A stretch of DNA of 64,000 nt from Paenibacillus radicibacter (GTDB lineage: Bacteria; Bacillota; Bacilli; Paenibacillales; NBRC-103111), in the NCBI RefSeq assembly GCF_024721995.1, contig NZ_JANQBC010000002.1:1-64000 (forward strand), given 5' to 3'. The translations under genes were made by a program, and so were the position numbers. Below the pieces are notes generated by a model, which saw only the letters and a list, made by a program, of their open reading frames with translations, had not been told where the DNA came from and ran no database searches. The first letter of the stretch is position 1, and each line of letters starts with the position of its first letter. Shown one piece after another: positions 1 through 9,344 of this stretch.

Positions 1-95
1 TAGAAGATCGAGATCGAGATGACTAGGCCGACAAGAAGGACAATGTAGTCCTTCATCATTTTTCTCATGCTTGAGAGAGAAATTTTAAGTAACAT
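1..95 (-). CDS. BceB-type FtsX-like ABC permease, N-terminal fragment (cut by window edge)
   Basis: The ATG at 95 lies 13 bp after the ATPase stop, as in the complete copy at 1179-3068. About 31 N-terminal codons are visible and equal the start of the downstream permease, including the beginning of the first membrane segment. It is the permease of the second tandem BceAB cassette. Whether the gene is intact cannot be judged because it leaves the window. Confidence 0.85.
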   Translation of the reverse strand, partial: MLLKISLSSMRKMMKDYIVLLVGLVISISIF

Positions 96-108
96 ATGCT
101 TCGCTCCC

Positions 109-873
109 TTATTCCATGCCTGCAGTCGCGCCAAGATCAGCAAGAATATCTAGAATCTGCTTATAAAATTGCTCGCGGCTACCAGAACGATGTAGTTCGG
201 TAAATAATTTACCATCACGAATGAATAAGATTCGTTTGCAATAGCTTGCACTGAAAGCATCATGCGTTACCATCAGAATCGATACATCCTGTTGTTCATT
301 TAGTTCTTGCATCGCTTCAAGCATGCTTGTCGCATTCTTCGAATCCAGTGCTCCTGTCGGCTCATCCGCAAGAATAATTGCTGGCTCATGCACAAGTGCA
401 CGGGCTGCAGCTGCACGTTGCTTCTGACCACCAGAAACTTCACTAGGACTTTTCTTAATAATCTCTTCAATGTCTAGTGTCTTCGCTACTTTCATTACTT
501 TCGCGCGAATTTGCTTGGCTGGTACTCCTTGAAGGGAAAGTGGCAAGGCAATATTTTCATAGATCGATAAATTCTCAAGCAAGTTAAAATCTTGGAAAAT
601 AAACCCTAACGTCTTCGCACGGAAGTCCGCTAGCTGTGTCTGATTCATAGCCGTGATATTCTGACCCGCTACTTGAATCACACCACCTGTAGAACGATCT
701 AATGTGGAAATCACGTTCAGCAAAGTCGTCTTACCCGAGCCTGATGGCCCCATGATACCGACGAACTCCCCATCCACAATACCAAATGAAATCCCGTTCA
801 ATGCATAAGATAAATTATCACCTTTCTTACCATATATTTTCTGGACGTTGCTAACTTCTACTACCTTGTTCAT
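109..873 (-). CDS. BceA-type ABC transporter ATPase (left copy)
   Basis: 254-residue ATPase of the BceA/LolD/MacB-type family, which powers export or target-release resistance to cell-wall-active peptides such as bacitracin, usually with an FtsX-like permease. Walker A is GPSGSGKT (residues 42-49), the signature is VSGGQ rather than LSGGQ, and Walker B is ILADEPTGALD. The start at ATG 873 follows a strong AGGAGG at about 879-885; an in-frame upstream extension to about 1005 is open but runs over the 5' region and is rejected. The protein is identical to the product of 3082-3846. BceRS two-component genes, the usual regulators, are not in the window. The substrate is unknown. Confidence 0.9.
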   Translation of the reverse strand: MNKVVEVSNVQKIYGKKGDNLSYALNGISFGIVDGEFVGIMGPSGSGKTTLLNVISTLDRSTGGVIQVAGQNITAMNQTQLADFRAKTLGFIFQDFNLLENLSIYENIALPLSLQGVPAKQIRAKVMKVAKTLDIEEIIKKSPSEVSGGQKQRAAAARALVHEPAIILADEPTGALDSKNATSMLEAMQELNEQQDVSILMVTHDAFSASYCKRILFIRDGKLFTELHRSGSREQFYKQILDILADLGATAGME

Positions 874-1178
874 ATGATCCTCCTTAGGTCGCGTATGTAA
901 TCGCTTGTTCTCTATGGACCAATCATACTCGCTTGCCCAGGATGTTCCTATCGAAGTTAGTGATACGCGAATGACAGTTCTGTAAGATAAGTCAAGGTGA
1001 CGCACCGATGTGGGTCATCGTATTTAATGTTCTCGTGTTTATTGTCCATGACGATCATGTATCAACTGAATTCCATTAAGGCAGCTACCCTATGGTATGG
1101 ATATAGTGAAGAATAAGTAGATGATATAAACAAAAGACGACCTTCGATCCCATATCTGGAACCGAAGGTCGTTTGTCC
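874..1178. other. Intergenic region between the two BceAB cassettes
   Basis: Up to 991 the sequence is the duplicated 5' region of the ATPase gene. From 992 to about 1130 it is not repeated inside the window and shows no convincing gene. A permease terminator occupies 1131-1172. On the minus strand a weak promoter-like pair is visible: TTGGTC (917-922), 17 bp, TACATA (894-899). The right copy has TTGGTT at 3890-3895. The predicted start would sit almost on the ribosome site, so this promoter is only tentative. Confidence 0.4.
1131..1172 (-). terminator. Terminator after the BceB-type permease
   Basis: Ten-base inverted repeat ACGACCTTCG (1137-1146) / CGAAGGTCGT (1163-1172), just after the permease stop at 1179 and followed on the minus strand by a T-rich stretch. 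Confidence 0.75.
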
Positions 1179-3068
1179 TTATAGTCGTTCTTTCGGAAGA
1201 ACGATGCTTTTGTATAGCTGAACAGTGATCATGTAATATACCGTGTAAATCACAGAGAAGATCACGATTGGCACCCAAATTTTGAAATATGGATCAGCCA
1301 AAATAAAGCTAAACATTTCCATCCCCGCAACAACGTGCATAACACCAATGATTGCTGGAAGCGCGAAGATTGCAAGTAATTCCTTGTAGATTGACTTCGT
1401 TAATAATTGCTTGCGTACCCCAATCTTACGTAGCATCTGATAACGCTGTATATCACGGGCAGCACCAGATAAAATTTTGAACATCAGACAACTTGCCATC
1501 ATCGCAAGGAATGCAATACCTAGGAAGAATCCCATGAACATCGTACCGCTGGACATCGTGTGCATTGCTTCGTACGTTGCATACTTGGTACGCATATCTT
1601 CCATTTTGCTACCATGCTGTTTAGCAAGAACCATTTGTCTCTCGTTTATTTCTTTCAATTCTTTTTTGTAAACGAGGAAATCGTCGACATACCCAACGTA
1701 TACTTTATGCTCTTCTGCCTTGACATTATTATAATTGTTCTGATCGGCTACATACGTACTTCGTCCACCGAACATGGAGTAACCGCTATTAAACTCTGTG
1801 CTTAGAGTTTCACTCCAATTCGATTCCAGAACTTTAGCTTTCGGAGCAGAACTATCTTTATCTCGTTCAAAATCAATATAAAGAGGTTCAGGTAGCGGAA
1901 TTGTTAATCGTTCCGGCTTTTTCTTGGGATCGAAAATCCCCTTATCACTCTGCTCTAACTTACGATAAAGTGGCGGAGATGCGAGCAAGTCTTCTTTTAA
2001 GAAGTATATATTCTTATCCGTTATCTTATAACGATACTCATGCTGTTCATTGAATTTCATATTTGCAAGCAAATCTTTATCATGCTTACTCGGATCATGA
2101 ACGACAACATCAGCTACTTGACTATTCGCTGCATTATTATAGGCATTGTTCTGGAACGCAAGCCCTCCAGAAATTGCGCCTACACCAAGTGCAATTAGCA
2201 TAGCAATTGTACCTAATAATCGGGATAAGGAATTCGCACGAAATTGAAGCTGAGAGAATGTAAAGGCATTAATGCCTTTCAAATTACGCTTCTCGTTCTT
2301 CTTTAACCCATTTACCCATACCGGCAAGAAAGTCATAAAGAATAAGTACGTACCAATTGTTGTAGCAAACGCACCAAGGTAAAAACCCATCTCTTTAAGC
2401 TTCATTAAGTTCCAAATACCATAGTAACCTGCTGCAATACATGCCACTGCAATGACTGCGAAGATTACTGTGATGATTCCACCTTTTCTAATACGATCTT
2501 TACTCGACTCTGCGCGAAGTAAATCTAGAATCGATGTACGTGAAAGCTTAAGTGCATTCACAATACCTGTTAAGATGAAAATTGCAATGAAAAATCCAAT
2601 TGTCATAATGACAGCCTTCATTAAGAAAGCATCGTACCCGCTCGAAGTAAAATCAATTTGCTTCATGAGCATCTGACCCACAACTTTAGCAAGCCCTGTT
2701 CCTACAAGAATACCGATAATGAGCGCAGCAATCCCAACGAGCATTGTTTCAATAAACATCAATTTTACAATCTTACTTTTCTTGGCACCTAGCATCATAT
2801 ACATGCCATATTCTTTACGTCTTAGTGATAACAAGAACGAATTTGCATAGAAAATATAGAAGAATGTAATGATGGCCAGCAATACAGAACCCACATTGAA
2901 CACTAACATAATCGATCGGATGACCGCATTTGCCTTTACAAATTCTTCGTTCATCGCAAGTGTTTGGAACATGTAGAAGATCGAGATCGAGATGACTAGG
3001 CCGACAAGAAGGACAATGTAGTCCTTCATCATTTTTCTCATGCTTGAGAGAGAAATTTTAAGTAACAT
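1179..3068 (-). CDS. BceB-type FtsX-like ABC permease
   Basis: 629-residue integral membrane protein of the BceB/VraG/YxdM type. Membrane segments near the N-terminus and centre are followed by a long polar, presumably extracellular stretch (about residues 315-520), then three C-terminal membrane segments. This large loop is the hallmark of permeases that sense and confer resistance to peptide antibiotics. The start is ATG 3068, preceded by GGGAG; an upstream ATG at 3116 would run into the ATPase gene. It is 13 bp downstream of the 3082-3846 ATPase, forming one cassette, and followed by a terminator. The first 32 codons are duplicated at 1-95. Substrate not determinable. Confidence 0.9.
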   Translation of the reverse strand: MLLKISLSSMRKMMKDYIVLLVGLVISISIFYMFQTLAMNEEFVKANAVIRSIMLVFNVGSVLLAIITFFYIFYANSFLLSLRRKEYGMYMMLGAKKSKIVKLMFIETMLVGIAALIIGILVGTGLAKVVGQMLMKQIDFTSSGYDAFLMKAVIMTIGFFIAIFILTGIVNALKLSRTSILDLLRAESSKDRIRKGGIITVIFAVIAVACIAAGYYGIWNLMKLKEMGFYLGAFATTIGTYLFFMTFLPVWVNGLKKNEKRNLKGINAFTFSQLQFRANSLSRLLGTIAMLIALGVGAISGGLAFQNNAYNNAANSQVADVVVHDPSKHDKDLLANMKFNEQHEYRYKITDKNIYFLKEDLLASPPLYRKLEQSDKGIFDPKKKPERLTIPLPEPLYIDFERDKDSSAPKAKVLESNWSETLSTEFNSGYSMFGGRSTYVADQNNYNNVKAEEHKVYVGYVDDFLVYKKELKEINERQMVLAKQHGSKMEDMRTKYATYEAMHTMSSGTMFMGFFLGIAFLAMMASCLMFKILSGAARDIQRYQMLRKIGVRKQLLTKSIYKELLAIFALPAIIGVMHVVAGMEMFSFILADPYFKIWVPIVIFSVIYTVYYMITVQLYKSIVLPKERL

Positions 3069-3964
3069 ATGCTTCGCTCCCTTATTCCATGCCTGCAGTC
3101 GCGCCAAGATCAGCAAGAATATCTAGAATCTGCTTATAAAATTGCTCGCGGCTACCAGAACGATGTAGTTCGGTAAATAATTTACCATCACGAATGAATA
3201 AGATTCGTTTGCAATAGCTTGCACTGAAAGCATCATGCGTTACCATCAGAATCGATACATCCTGTTGTTCATTTAGTTCTTGCATCGCTTCAAGCATGCT
3301 TGTCGCATTCTTCGAATCCAGTGCTCCTGTCGGCTCATCCGCAAGAATAATTGCTGGCTCATGCACAAGTGCACGGGCTGCAGCTGCACGTTGCTTCTGA
3401 CCACCAGAAACTTCACTAGGACTTTTCTTAATAATCTCTTCAATGTCTAGTGTCTTCGCTACTTTCATTACTTTCGCGCGAATTTGCTTGGCTGGTACTC
3501 CTTGAAGGGAAAGTGGCAAGGCAATATTTTCATAGATCGATAAATTCTCAAGCAAGTTAAAATCTTGGAAAATAAACCCTAACGTCTTCGCACGGAAGTC
3601 CGCTAGCTGTGTCTGATTCATAGCCGTGATATTCTGACCCGCTACTTGAATCACACCACCTGTAGAACGATCTAATGTGGAAATCACGTTCAGCAAAGTC
3701 GTCTTACCCGAGCCTGATGGCCCCATGATACCGACGAACTCCCCATCCACAATACCAAATGAAATCCCGTTCAATGCATAAGATAAATTATCACCTTTCT
3801 TACCATATATTTTCTGGACGTTGCTAACTTCTACTACCTTGTTCATATGATCCTCCTTAGGTCGCGTATGTAATCGCTTGTTCTCTATGAACCAATCATA
3901 CTCGCTTGCCCAGGATGTTCCTATCGAAGTTAGTGATACGCGAATGACAGTTCTGTAAGATAAG
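2974..3964. repeat. Right copy of the ~1 kb direct repeat
   Basis: Partner of 1-991. Its right edge (3964) lies immediately before the terminator of the neighbouring M3 peptidase gene, so the boundary of the duplicated unit is at an operon boundary. The two ATPase genes inside the copies encode identical 254-residue proteins. Confidence 0.95.
3082..3846 (-). CDS. BceA-type ABC transporter ATPase (right copy)
   Basis: Complete 254-residue ATPase, identical in protein sequence to the left copy: Walker A GPSGSGKT (42-49), VSGGQ signature, ADEPTGALD Walker B and a conserved His in the VTHD switch region. It is followed after 13 bp by its permease (1179-3068). The start ATG 3846 is preceded by AGGAGG. 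It and the permease make up the right-hand tandem BceAB cassette; two identical ATPases could serve either permease. Confidence 0.92.
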   Translation of the reverse strand: MNKVVEVSNVQKIYGKKGDNLSYALNGISFGIVDGEFVGIMGPSGSGKTTLLNVISTLDRSTGGVIQVAGQNITAMNQTQLADFRAKTLGFIFQDFNLLENLSIYENIALPLSLQGVPAKQIRAKVMKVAKTLDIEEIIKKSPSEVSGGQKQRAAAARALVHEPAIILADEPTGALDSKNATSMLEAMQELNEQQDVSILMVTHDAFSASYCKRILFIRDGKLFTELHRSGSREQFYKQILDILADLGATAGME

Positions 3965-3967
3965 CCA

Positions 3968-4004
3968 AAAAGGCACTACCCCTAATAAATAGGAGTAGTG
4001 CCTC
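3968..4004 (-). terminator. Terminator after the M3 peptidase gene
   Basis: Inverted repeat AGGCACTAC (3971-3979) / GTAGTGCCT (3995-4003), loop TATTTATTA on the minus strand, followed by TTTTT. It lies 24 bp after the peptidase stop and next to the edge of the BceAB duplication. Confidence 0.85.
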
Positions 4005-4027
4005 TTCTAACATTGAATTCGCGTTTA

Positions 4028-5722
4028 TTACAGCTTCGTGTCGTCTACACTGTTGAGCCACTCTTCAATCGTACCGATAACAGATGCCACGCAGCCATCT
4101 TCGAATGGTGAGATCAAGTTTGCTTGCTCTACGAGTTTAGTGAAGGACTTGCTTCCGCCAGCCTTACATAGTTCAACGTAATCTGCCCAAGCCTTCTCTT
4201 TGTTGTCATGCATGCCTTTCCAGAATTGGAACGCACAGATTTGAGCTAATGTGTAATCGATATAATAGAACGGTGAATTGAAGATGTGCTGTTGTTGCAC
4301 CCAGAATCCGCCGCGCTCTAAGTAATCATTCTCATCATAATTGCGGTGAGGCAAGTATTTGCGCTCGATATCACGCCATGCTTGCTTACGCTCAGCTGGT
4401 GTAGCAGTAGGATTCGCATAGATGAAATGCTGGAACTCATCTACCGATACGCCATAAGGAATGAAGTTGAGACCTTCACCTAAGTGATTGAACTTGTATT
4501 TCTCTGTGTCTTCCTTGAAGAACAATTCCATCCAAGGCCATGCGAAGAATTCCATACTCATTGAATGAATTTCGCAAGCCTCATGTGTTGGCCAGTGATA
4601 CTCTGGGATTTCATGTCCACAGCTGGAATACACTTGGAACGCATGACCTGCTTCATGTGTCAACACGTCGATGTCGCCTGCAGTACCATTAAAGTTGGAG
4701 AAAATGAACGGCTTCGAGTAGTCGCTGAAGTATGTGCAATAACCGCCACTTTGCTTGCCTTTCTTACTCACCAAATCCATAAGCTCTTCATTCACCATCA
4801 TCTGGAAGAACGCATCTGTCTCTGGAGATAGTTCTTTGTACATTTGAGAACCGCTATTTACGATGTATTCCGGGTCGCCCTTCGGCTTCGCGTTACCTGT
4901 TAAGAAACTGAATTTATCATCGTAATAAGACAATTTCTCAACACCAATGCGCTTCGCTTGGCGCTCTTTCAAGTTTTGTGTAACAGGAACGATGTACTCC
5001 AAAACTTGCTTTCTAAAGTTCGCAACCATATCTGCATCGTAATCGATACGTTGCATACGTGCATAACCTACTTCAGTGAAGCTGTTAAAGCCTAGCTTTT
5101 GTGAAATCGTGTGTCTTACTTTAACAAGATCATCATAGATACGATCTAATTGTTCTTCGTTTTCTACGAAGAAGCCATAGCGTGCCTCACTTGCACGACG
5201 GCGCATATCGCGATCTGTCGATAACGTAAACGGCTGCATTTGCGCAAGTGTACGCTCTTCACCTTCAAACGGAATTTTTGCAGAAGCAATCAACTTCTGG
5301 TATTCCGAACTCAGCTTATTTTCCAATTGCAAGTCTTCGATGATCGAAGGACTAAATACTTTGATTGAAAGCTCTGCTAATTGAAACAGCTGTGAGCCCC
5401 ACTTTTCTTCCAACTCAGATCTAAACTTGGATTCTACAAGTGCTTTGTAGTAATCTGCTTGATGCTTCTGAATGTGCGGAATCGTATCATCCCAGAATTC
5501 TTGCTCAGCTTTATAGAACTCATCATTCGTATCTATGGAGTTGCGTACATAAGCGATGTTAATCAACGTTTCTACGCTGCTGCGATGTTGATTGTAAGCT
5601 CTCATAGCTTCATTTTGCGCTTCGAATGTTTCTGCTGCTTGGAAAGCAGCGAGCAGCTCAGTAAATTGACTTTCCACCTGCTCCATATCTGGTCTTTCAT
5701 AAGGCATTTGACTAAATTTCAC
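4028..5722 (-). CDS. M3 family oligoendopeptidase (PepF-like)
   Basis: 564-residue cytoplasmic zinc metallopeptidase of family M3, which cuts oligopeptides and recycles imported or intracellular peptides. The zinc motif HEAGH is at residues 356-360, and a downstream HEACEIHSMSMEFF segment supplies the third-ligand Glu. Length is close to the ~565-residue M3 subgroup and shorter than classical PepF (~600). The GTG start at 5722 follows GAAAGGATG; no better start is seen. It stands alone between two terminator-like regions, and no signal peptide is present. Confidence 0.92.
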   Translation of the reverse strand: MKFSQMPYERPDMEQVESQFTELLAAFQAAETFEAQNEAMRAYNQHRSSVETLINIAYVRNSIDTNDEFYKAEQEFWDDTIPHIQKHQADYYKALVESKFRSELEEKWGSQLFQLAELSIKVFSPSIIEDLQLENKLSSEYQKLIASAKIPFEGEERTLAQMQPFTLSTDRDMRRRASEARYGFFVENEEQLDRIYDDLVKVRHTISQKLGFNSFTEVGYARMQRIDYDADMVANFRKQVLEYIVPVTQNLKERQAKRIGVEKLSYYDDKFSFLTGNAKPKGDPEYIVNSGSQMYKELSPETDAFFQMMVNEELMDLVSKKGKQSGGYCTYFSDYSKPFIFSNFNGTAGDIDVLTHEAGHAFQVYSSCGHEIPEYHWPTHEACEIHSMSMEFFAWPWMELFFKEDTEKYKFNHLGEGLNFIPYGVSVDEFQHFIYANPTATPAERKQAWRDIERKYLPHRNYDENDYLERGGFWVQQQHIFNSPFYYIDYTLAQICAFQFWKGMHDNKEKAWADYVELCKAGGSKSFTKLVEQANLISPFEDGCVASVIGTIEEWLNSVDDTKL

Positions 5723-5823
5723 TCGGTAATCATCCTTTCTAGTTACAAGAAAATAAGTTACCTTAAATTACTTCCCTACTTTTTACTGAAACCCTTCTTA
5801 TGTTTCTGATTTTTAGTAAAATT

Positions 5824-7266
5824 TTAAATGACAAACTGATCGACAAATGCCGAAACAGGCATCGACTCGAATTTCTCCTGATCCTTACTTGCATCAAAAA
5901 TGCTCGTAGCCTGATGCTGTGGAAACCTCGTAGCAAGGCTTGCTATGAACTTACTTTCTAAATGTGGGATACCTTCTACACGACGGCGGCGATGTCCGAT
6001 TGGATACTGCACTTCAATATTAGCTGTACATGTTCCATCTTTGAAAAAGACTTGAACCGCATTGGCAATGGATCGTTTCTCAGGGTCTAAATAATCGGCA
6101 GAGTATGTGATGCTCTCTTGTGTACGCATGAATTGACGTAAAGTATCAATCTGAGGATCAGAGGCGAACGAATCTTCATAGTGATCCGCGTTCAGTTCCC
6201 CGTACATGAGTCCAATTGCCACCATATATTGCAAGCAGTGATCGCGGTCAGCAGGATTGTGAAGCGGTCCTGTCTTGTCGATGATTCGAATCGCTGATTC
6301 GTGGGTTGTGAGTACAATTGCATCAATATCGTCTAAGCGATGTTTGACTTCAGGATGTAATTGAATGGCACATTCGACTGCCGTCTGGGCGTGAAATTCG
6401 GCTGGGAATGAGATTTTGAATAGAACATTTTCCATGACATAGGAGCTATAAGGTCGGCTAAACTTAAAACTATTCCCCTTGAACAACACATCATAGAAAC
6501 CCCACGTCTTCGCCGTTAAGGCCGACTCATATCCCATCTCACCCTTCATTGTCATCAAGGCAAGTCTAACCGCACGGCTTGTGGCATCTCCTGCAGCCCA
6601 AGATTTACGAGAGCCGGTATTCGGTGCATGACGATACGTACGAAGCGACTGTCCGTCAATCCAGCTTTGAGAAAGCGCACTTGCAATCTGCTCTTCACTT
6701 CCTCCGAGAAGATGAGTCACCACTGCTGTTGAAGCGACTTTCACGAGTACGACATGATCCAGTCCAACTCTGTTAAAACTATTTTCCAAAGCAAGAATGC
6801 CTTGTATCTCATGGGCTTTGATCAGCGCGGTCAGGACATCACGCATGGAAAGTGATAATTTGCCCTCCGCAATGTTCTTCCGACTCATGTAGTCTGCTAT
6901 CGCAAGGATGCCCCCTAAATTATCCGATGGATGACCCCATTCAGCAGCAAGCCATGTATCGTTGTAATCCAACCAGCGAATCATCGTTCCAATATTAAAC
7001 GCAGCTTGGACGGGATCAAGTTGATGTTGAGTCCCCGGCACTTTCGCTCCATGTGGGACTACTGTTCCTTGTACAATTGGGCCGAGCAGCTTCGTGCATT
7101 CCGGGTAACGCAGTGCTAGTAGTCCACAACCAAGTGCATCCATTAGGCACAAGCGCGCAATATTGTAAGCTTCTTCACTTTCAATGGAGTCATTCGCCAC
7201 GTACCTCGCTATTTCTTGGAGTACTTGGTCGTATTCTCCTCGGGATTTGGAAATAGATGATGACAT
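5824..7266 (-). CDS. prpD: 2-methylcitrate dehydratase (MmgE/PrpD family)
   Basis: 480-residue MmgE/PrpD protein that dehydrates 2-methylcitrate to 2-methylaconitate in the methylcitrate cycle. Typical features include [15 protein letters not shown] near residue 50, WLDYNDTW near 100 and the [12 protein letters not shown] segment. It is the last gene of the eleven-gene operon, 51 bp after prpC. The ATG at 7266 is preceded by AAAGGAGG. In B. subtilis the orthologue is mmgE. No aconitase-type isomerase lies in the cluster, so hydration of 2-methylaconitate probably relies on an aconitase elsewhere. Confidence 0.93.
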   Translation of the reverse strand: MSSSISKSRGEYDQVLQEIARYVANDSIESEEAYNIARLCLMDALGCGLLALRYPECTKLLGPIVQGTVVPHGAKVPGTQHQLDPVQAAFNIGTMIRWLDYNDTWLAAEWGHPSDNLGGILAIADYMSRKNIAEGKLSLSMRDVLTALIKAHEIQGILALENSFNRVGLDHVVLVKVASTAVVTHLLGGSEEQIASALSQSWIDGQSLRTYRHAPNTGSRKSWAAGDATSRAVRLALMTMKGEMGYESALTAKTWGFYDVLFKGNSFKFSRPYSSYVMENVLFKISFPAEFHAQTAVECAIQLHPEVKHRLDDIDAIVLTTHESAIRIIDKTGPLHNPADRDHCLQYMVAIGLMYGELNADHYEDSFASDPQIDTLRQFMRTQESITYSADYLDPEKRSIANAVQVFFKDGTCTANIEVQYPIGHRRRRVEGIPHLESKFIASLATRFPQHQATSIFDASKDQEKFESMPVSAFVDQFVI

Positions 7267-7317
7267 AAGTTCGCACCTCCTTTTTCAACGTATAGAAAAT
7301 GGAGTCCAGACATGTTG

Positions 7318-8442
7318 TTAACCTCGATCTGCCATAGGCAGCCATGGCATCGGATCATGACCAATATAATCGGCACTAGGACGGATCAGCTTATTATTCG
7401 CTCGCTGCTCCATGATGTGGGCTGACCACCCACTTGTGCGGGAAATAACGAAGATTGGAGTAAACATCGCCGTAGGAATACCAAGCAAGTGATAAGCCGA
7501 TGCGCTATAGAAATCCAGATTCGGAAACAGCTTCTTCTCCTGCCACATCAAGCTTTCAATTCGCTCAGAGATGTCAAACAACTTCATGTCCCCTGTTTCT
7601 TCCGACAGTTTACGCGACCATTCTTTAATAATGTCAGATCGCGGATCAGAGATCGAATAGACCCGGTGACCGAAGCCCATCACGAGCTGTTTACCCGCCA
7701 GCATCGATAAGAGACCCGCTTCGGCATCATCGGGATCGTTAAATTTAGCGATCAACTCCATCGCCGCTTCATTCGCTCCGCCATGTAAGGATCCGCGCAG
7801 TGTTCCAATTCCTGACGTGATCGCAGAGTACATATCCGATAAGGTGGATGCCGTCGTACGCGCAGCGAAGGTGGATGCATTAAATTCATGTTCGGCATAC
7901 AGCGTGAGCGAGATGTCCATAACACGTTCATGCAGCTCACTTGGCGGATGACCATGTAGCAATTCTAAGAAAAGACCGGCAATGCTATCTGAACTTGCAT
8001 GTAGTTCGATTCTTGTACCCGATTGTGAATAATGGTACCAATACAGCAGCATCGATCCGAAGCTTGCCATCAATCGATCAGCAATATCTGCTTGGGTATA
8101 GGACTCACCCTCTATCTCCATCGTACCAAGCGCCGAACATCCGGTACGCAGAACGTCCATCGGATGCGCTGAGCGTGGCAGTCGCTCCAGAATATTTTTC
8201 AGATCAGCAGGTAAATCTCGTAGTCCTTGAAGTTTCTGCTTGTATGCAACGAGCTCATTAGAGCTTGGTAATTGACCATAGATGAGCAAATAAGCGGTTT
8301 CTTCAAACGTAGCATGTGCAGCAAGATCAAAGATTGAATATCCGCGGTAATTCAGACCTTTACCTTCTTTTCCAACCGTAGCAATTGATGTCTGACCTGC
8401 TGTTATTCCCGCTAAACCACCTTGTTTCTGGGGTGCAGCCAT
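7318..8442 (-). CDS. prpC: 2-methylcitrate synthase / citrate synthase family
   Basis: 374-residue citrate synthase family enzyme, probably condensing propionyl-CoA with oxaloacetate to 2-methylcitrate (B. subtilis MmgD). Conserved histidine motifs are GSLHGGANE and [13 protein letters not shown], with the C-terminal [12 protein letters not shown] segment. The size fits the short type II-like citrate/methylcitrate synthases of Firmicutes. The neighbours prpB and prpD argue for methylcitrate rather than housekeeping citrate synthesis, although such enzymes usually also take acetyl-CoA. The ribosome site GGGGG sits in the last codons of prpB. Confidence 0.92.
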   Translation of the reverse strand: MAAPQKQGGLAGITAGQTSIATVGKEGKGLNYRGYSIFDLAAHATFEETAYLLIYGQLPSSNELVAYKQKLQGLRDLPADLKNILERLPRSAHPMDVLRTGCSALGTMEIEGESYTQADIADRLMASFGSMLLYWYHYSQSGTRIELHASSDSIAGLFLELLHGHPPSELHERVMDISLTLYAEHEFNASTFAARTTASTLSDMYSAITSGIGTLRGSLHGGANEAAMELIAKFNDPDDAEAGLLSMLAGKQLVMGFGHRVYSISDPRSDIIKEWSRKLSEETGDMKLFDISERIESLMWQEKKLFPNLDFYSASAYHLLGIPTAMFTPIFVISRTSGWSAHIMEQRANNKLIRPSADYIGHDPMPWLPMADRG

Positions 8443-8444
8443 GT

Positions 8445-9329
8445 TTATGATCCCCCTTTCACTTTAGCAAAGAGCTCATCCAACTTTTTCTCGTAATCGT
8501 AATAGCCAAGTACATCATATAGTTCAGTGCGAGTTTGCATTTGGTCCGTAATGTTACGCTGAGTTCCCTCCGTTCGAAGGGTCTGATACACTAAATTCGC
8601 TGCTGCATTCATCGCACGAAATGCCGCGAGCGGATAGAGTGCTAAGCTCACTTGGGCCTGTTTCAATTCATCAATTGTAAAAAGCGGGGTCTGTCCGAAC
8701 TCCGTCATATTCGCTAAGATCGGTACTTGAACCGCTTGGGCAAAACGCTCATACTGCTCTAGTGTCTGAACAGCCTCCGGGAAGATCATATCCGCCCCAG
8801 CCTCCACACACGCTTGTGCACGATCAATCGCAGCATCCAGCCCTTCATTTGCAAGTGCATCGGTCCGTGCCATGATGACAAAGTTCGGATCGATCCTAGC
8901 ATCCACCGCTGACTTAATGCGATCTACCATCTCATCTTTGCTCACAATGCCTTTATTCGGACGGTGTCCGCAGCGCTTCTCCATAACTTGATCTTCAATA
9001 TGAACGCCTGCTGCACCCGCACGGATCATCTCGCGAATTGTTCGCCCCACACTATGCGTACCGCCGAAGCCGGTATCCACATCAACTAGTAACGGTAAAT
9101 CGACTGCGGCAGTAATGCGCCGAACATCGTCTAGAACGTCGGTCAATGTCGTCATTCCCAGATCCGGCATCCCGAATGAAGCATTCGCAACACCTGCTCC
9201 TGACAAATAGATCGCACGAAAGCCGACCCGCTTCGCCATCAGCGCCGTATACGCATTAATTGTTCCTGCCACTTGGAGTGGACACTCATCGATCAGCGCT
9301 TGTCGTAGCCGCAATCCTGCTGATTCCAT
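8445..9329 (-). CDS. prpB: 2-methylisocitrate lyase
   Basis: 294-residue isocitrate lyase/PEP mutase superfamily enzyme that cleaves 2-methylisocitrate to pyruvate and succinate. Visible motifs are DVDTGFGG (residues 83-90, metal site) and the catalytic-cysteine motif KRCGHR (Cys120). The start at ATG 9329 has AAAGGGG eight bases upstream; GTG 9338 and ATG 9335 are too close to that site. The B. subtilis counterpart is YqiQ/MmgF. It sits between the acyl-CoA dehydrogenase and prpC in the operon. Confidence 0.93.
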   Translation of the reverse strand: MESAGLRLRQALIDECPLQVAGTINAYTALMAKRVGFRAIYLSGAGVANASFGMPDLGMTTLTDVLDDVRRITAAVDLPLLVDVDTGFGGTHSVGRTIREMIRAGAAGVHIEDQVMEKRCGHRPNKGIVSKDEMVDRIKSAVDARIDPNFVIMARTDALANEGLDAAIDRAQACVEAGADMIFPEAVQTLEQYERFAQAVQVPILANMTEFGQTPLFTIDELKQAQVSLALYPLAAFRAMNAAANLVYQTLRTEGTQRNITDQMQTRTELYDVLGYYDYEKKLDELFAKVKGGS

Positions 9330-9344
9330 CGGCATCACCCCTTT

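Larger units (their letters stand above)
1..991. repeat. Left copy of a ~1 kb direct repeat (tandem BceAB duplication)
   Basis: Positions 1-991 match 2974-3964 at a constant offset of 2973 bp. The only internal difference I found is G917 against A3890; identity stops after 991/3964. The repeat covers the first part of the permease gene, the whole ATPase gene and its 5' region. The window start truncates the left copy, so the full repeat may be longer. The offset fits a head-to-tail duplication of a ~2973-bp unit (992-3964). Confidence 0.95.

Noticed and set aside
109-1005. 298-codon version of the left ATPase
   Set aside because: The extra 44 codons lie over the duplicated 5' region, and AGGAGG just before the ATG at 873 fixes the start.
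1-3964. Insertion-sequence-driven duplication
   Set aside because: No transposase or terminal inverted repeats are visible at either repeat edge in the window; simple tandem duplication explains it.
5760-5823. Terminator after prpD
   Set aside because: A loose TTTTACT/AGTAAAA pairing exists but the stem is interrupted and has no T-run.
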